Shown here: in pieces, positions 48,701 through 48,844 of the stretch | Layout of the letters: each line of letters begins with the position of its first letter | How positions within the stretch are numbered: the first letter of the stretch is position 1 | Origin: Silicimonas sp. | Lineage (GTDB): Bacteria; Pseudomonadota; Alphaproteobacteria; Rhodobacterales; Rhodobacteraceae | DNA: 48,844 nt | Assembly (NCBI GenBank): GCA_022340315.1 | Contig: JAJDOD010000048.1 | Span: 1-48,844 of the forward strand | Direction of reading: 5' to 3' | Program-made: the position numbers and the translations under genes | Notes under the pieces: generated by a model | What the model saw: the letters and a program-made list of their open reading frames with translations, nothing else | What the model was told of the DNA's origin: nothing | The model's database searches: none

Positions 48701-48844
48701 GATCTAGTTATGATCTTGCGACGGCCCCAGGCAATCCCCAAAGCCGTCGTCAGGGCGTGCCGCAGCATCCGTCACTGAGGGCTCAAAGCTGCCGTTCGCC
48801 GCACCTGCAGCACCGACGACACGTCCCAACGTCTGCTATGCGGG
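48701..48844. other. Right edge of window, no gene seen
   Basis: 144 bases without a supported reading frame of useful length. They contain the presumed promoter region of the DUF1993 gene and nothing else I can name. Confidence 0.3.

Overview
The window looks like chromosomal DNA of a high-GC alphaproteobacterium of the Rhodobacteraceae (Roseobacter/Rhodobacter group). The evidence is gene content and order: phaZ<>phaC-phaP, a DUF3572 gene divergent from pleD, petP-petR beside ilvE, serB<>serC-serA, xseB-ispA-dxs, and a NaVSP/NavAb-type sodium channel. I see no rRNA, tRNA, CRISPR array, prophage, integron or insertion sequence. Coding density is high with many 1-4 base start/stop overlaps, so this is core rather than island DNA.

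Layout. 1-2.2 kb: two permeases of a polyamine-type ABC importer, the first cut by the window edge. 2.3-6.6 kb: a stand-alone receiver protein and a polyhydroxyalkanoate locus (phaP, phaC, divergent phaZ) with a clear promoter/operator before phaP. 6.6-14.3 kb: regulation (pleD-type diguanylate cyclase, an ECF sigma/anti-sigma operon with an EF-hand protein and a CpxP/ZraP-like protein, a large hybrid histidine kinase) plus a beta-ketothiolase. 14.3-21.7 kb: yaaA, recQ with a LexA-type box, YggT protein, an MFS-mepA-phytase-like overlapping chain, a queuosine-precursor transporter, then a small orphan transcription unit at 21.51-21.74 kb. 21.7-26.6 kb: a MaoC-like hydratase/acyl-CoA dehydrogenase pair, ilvE, petP-petR, LysE exporter. 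26.7-31.4 kb: histone-deacetylase-like hydrolase, xseB-ispA-dxs (isoprenoid precursors), ankyrin protein. 31.4-34.0 kb: sodium channel, SDR protein, three small membrane/stress proteins. 34.2-37.9 kb: ade-amn (AMP to adenine to hypoxanthine) and HU. 37.9-41.6 kb: periplasmic thioredoxin with CcdA, an EamA transporter, a Cys/His-rich unknown, aroC. 41.6-45.5 kb: the complete phosphorylated serine pathway (serA, serB, serC). 45.7-48.8 kb: a heme-binding cytochrome-like protein, DUF6494, apbC/mrp, a 371-base gene-free stretch, and a DUF1993 protein.

The most unusual signal is at 21510-21740. It is a short unit lying between genes and ending in a perfect 10-bp terminator hairpin. It encodes only a tiny peptide (18 or 24 codons), and its ribosome-binding region can pair with about 16 consecutive bases of the 3' end of 16S rRNA (one G-U pair). 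An upstream anti-Shine-Dalgarno segment could mask that region. Other notable signals are five tandem 11-bp repeats directly before serA, a GTTC-N7-GTTC SOS box before recQ, a PhaR-type operator filling the 17-bp spacer of the phaP promoter, and an ECF-sigma operon whose first gene encodes a calmodulin-like periplasmic protein.
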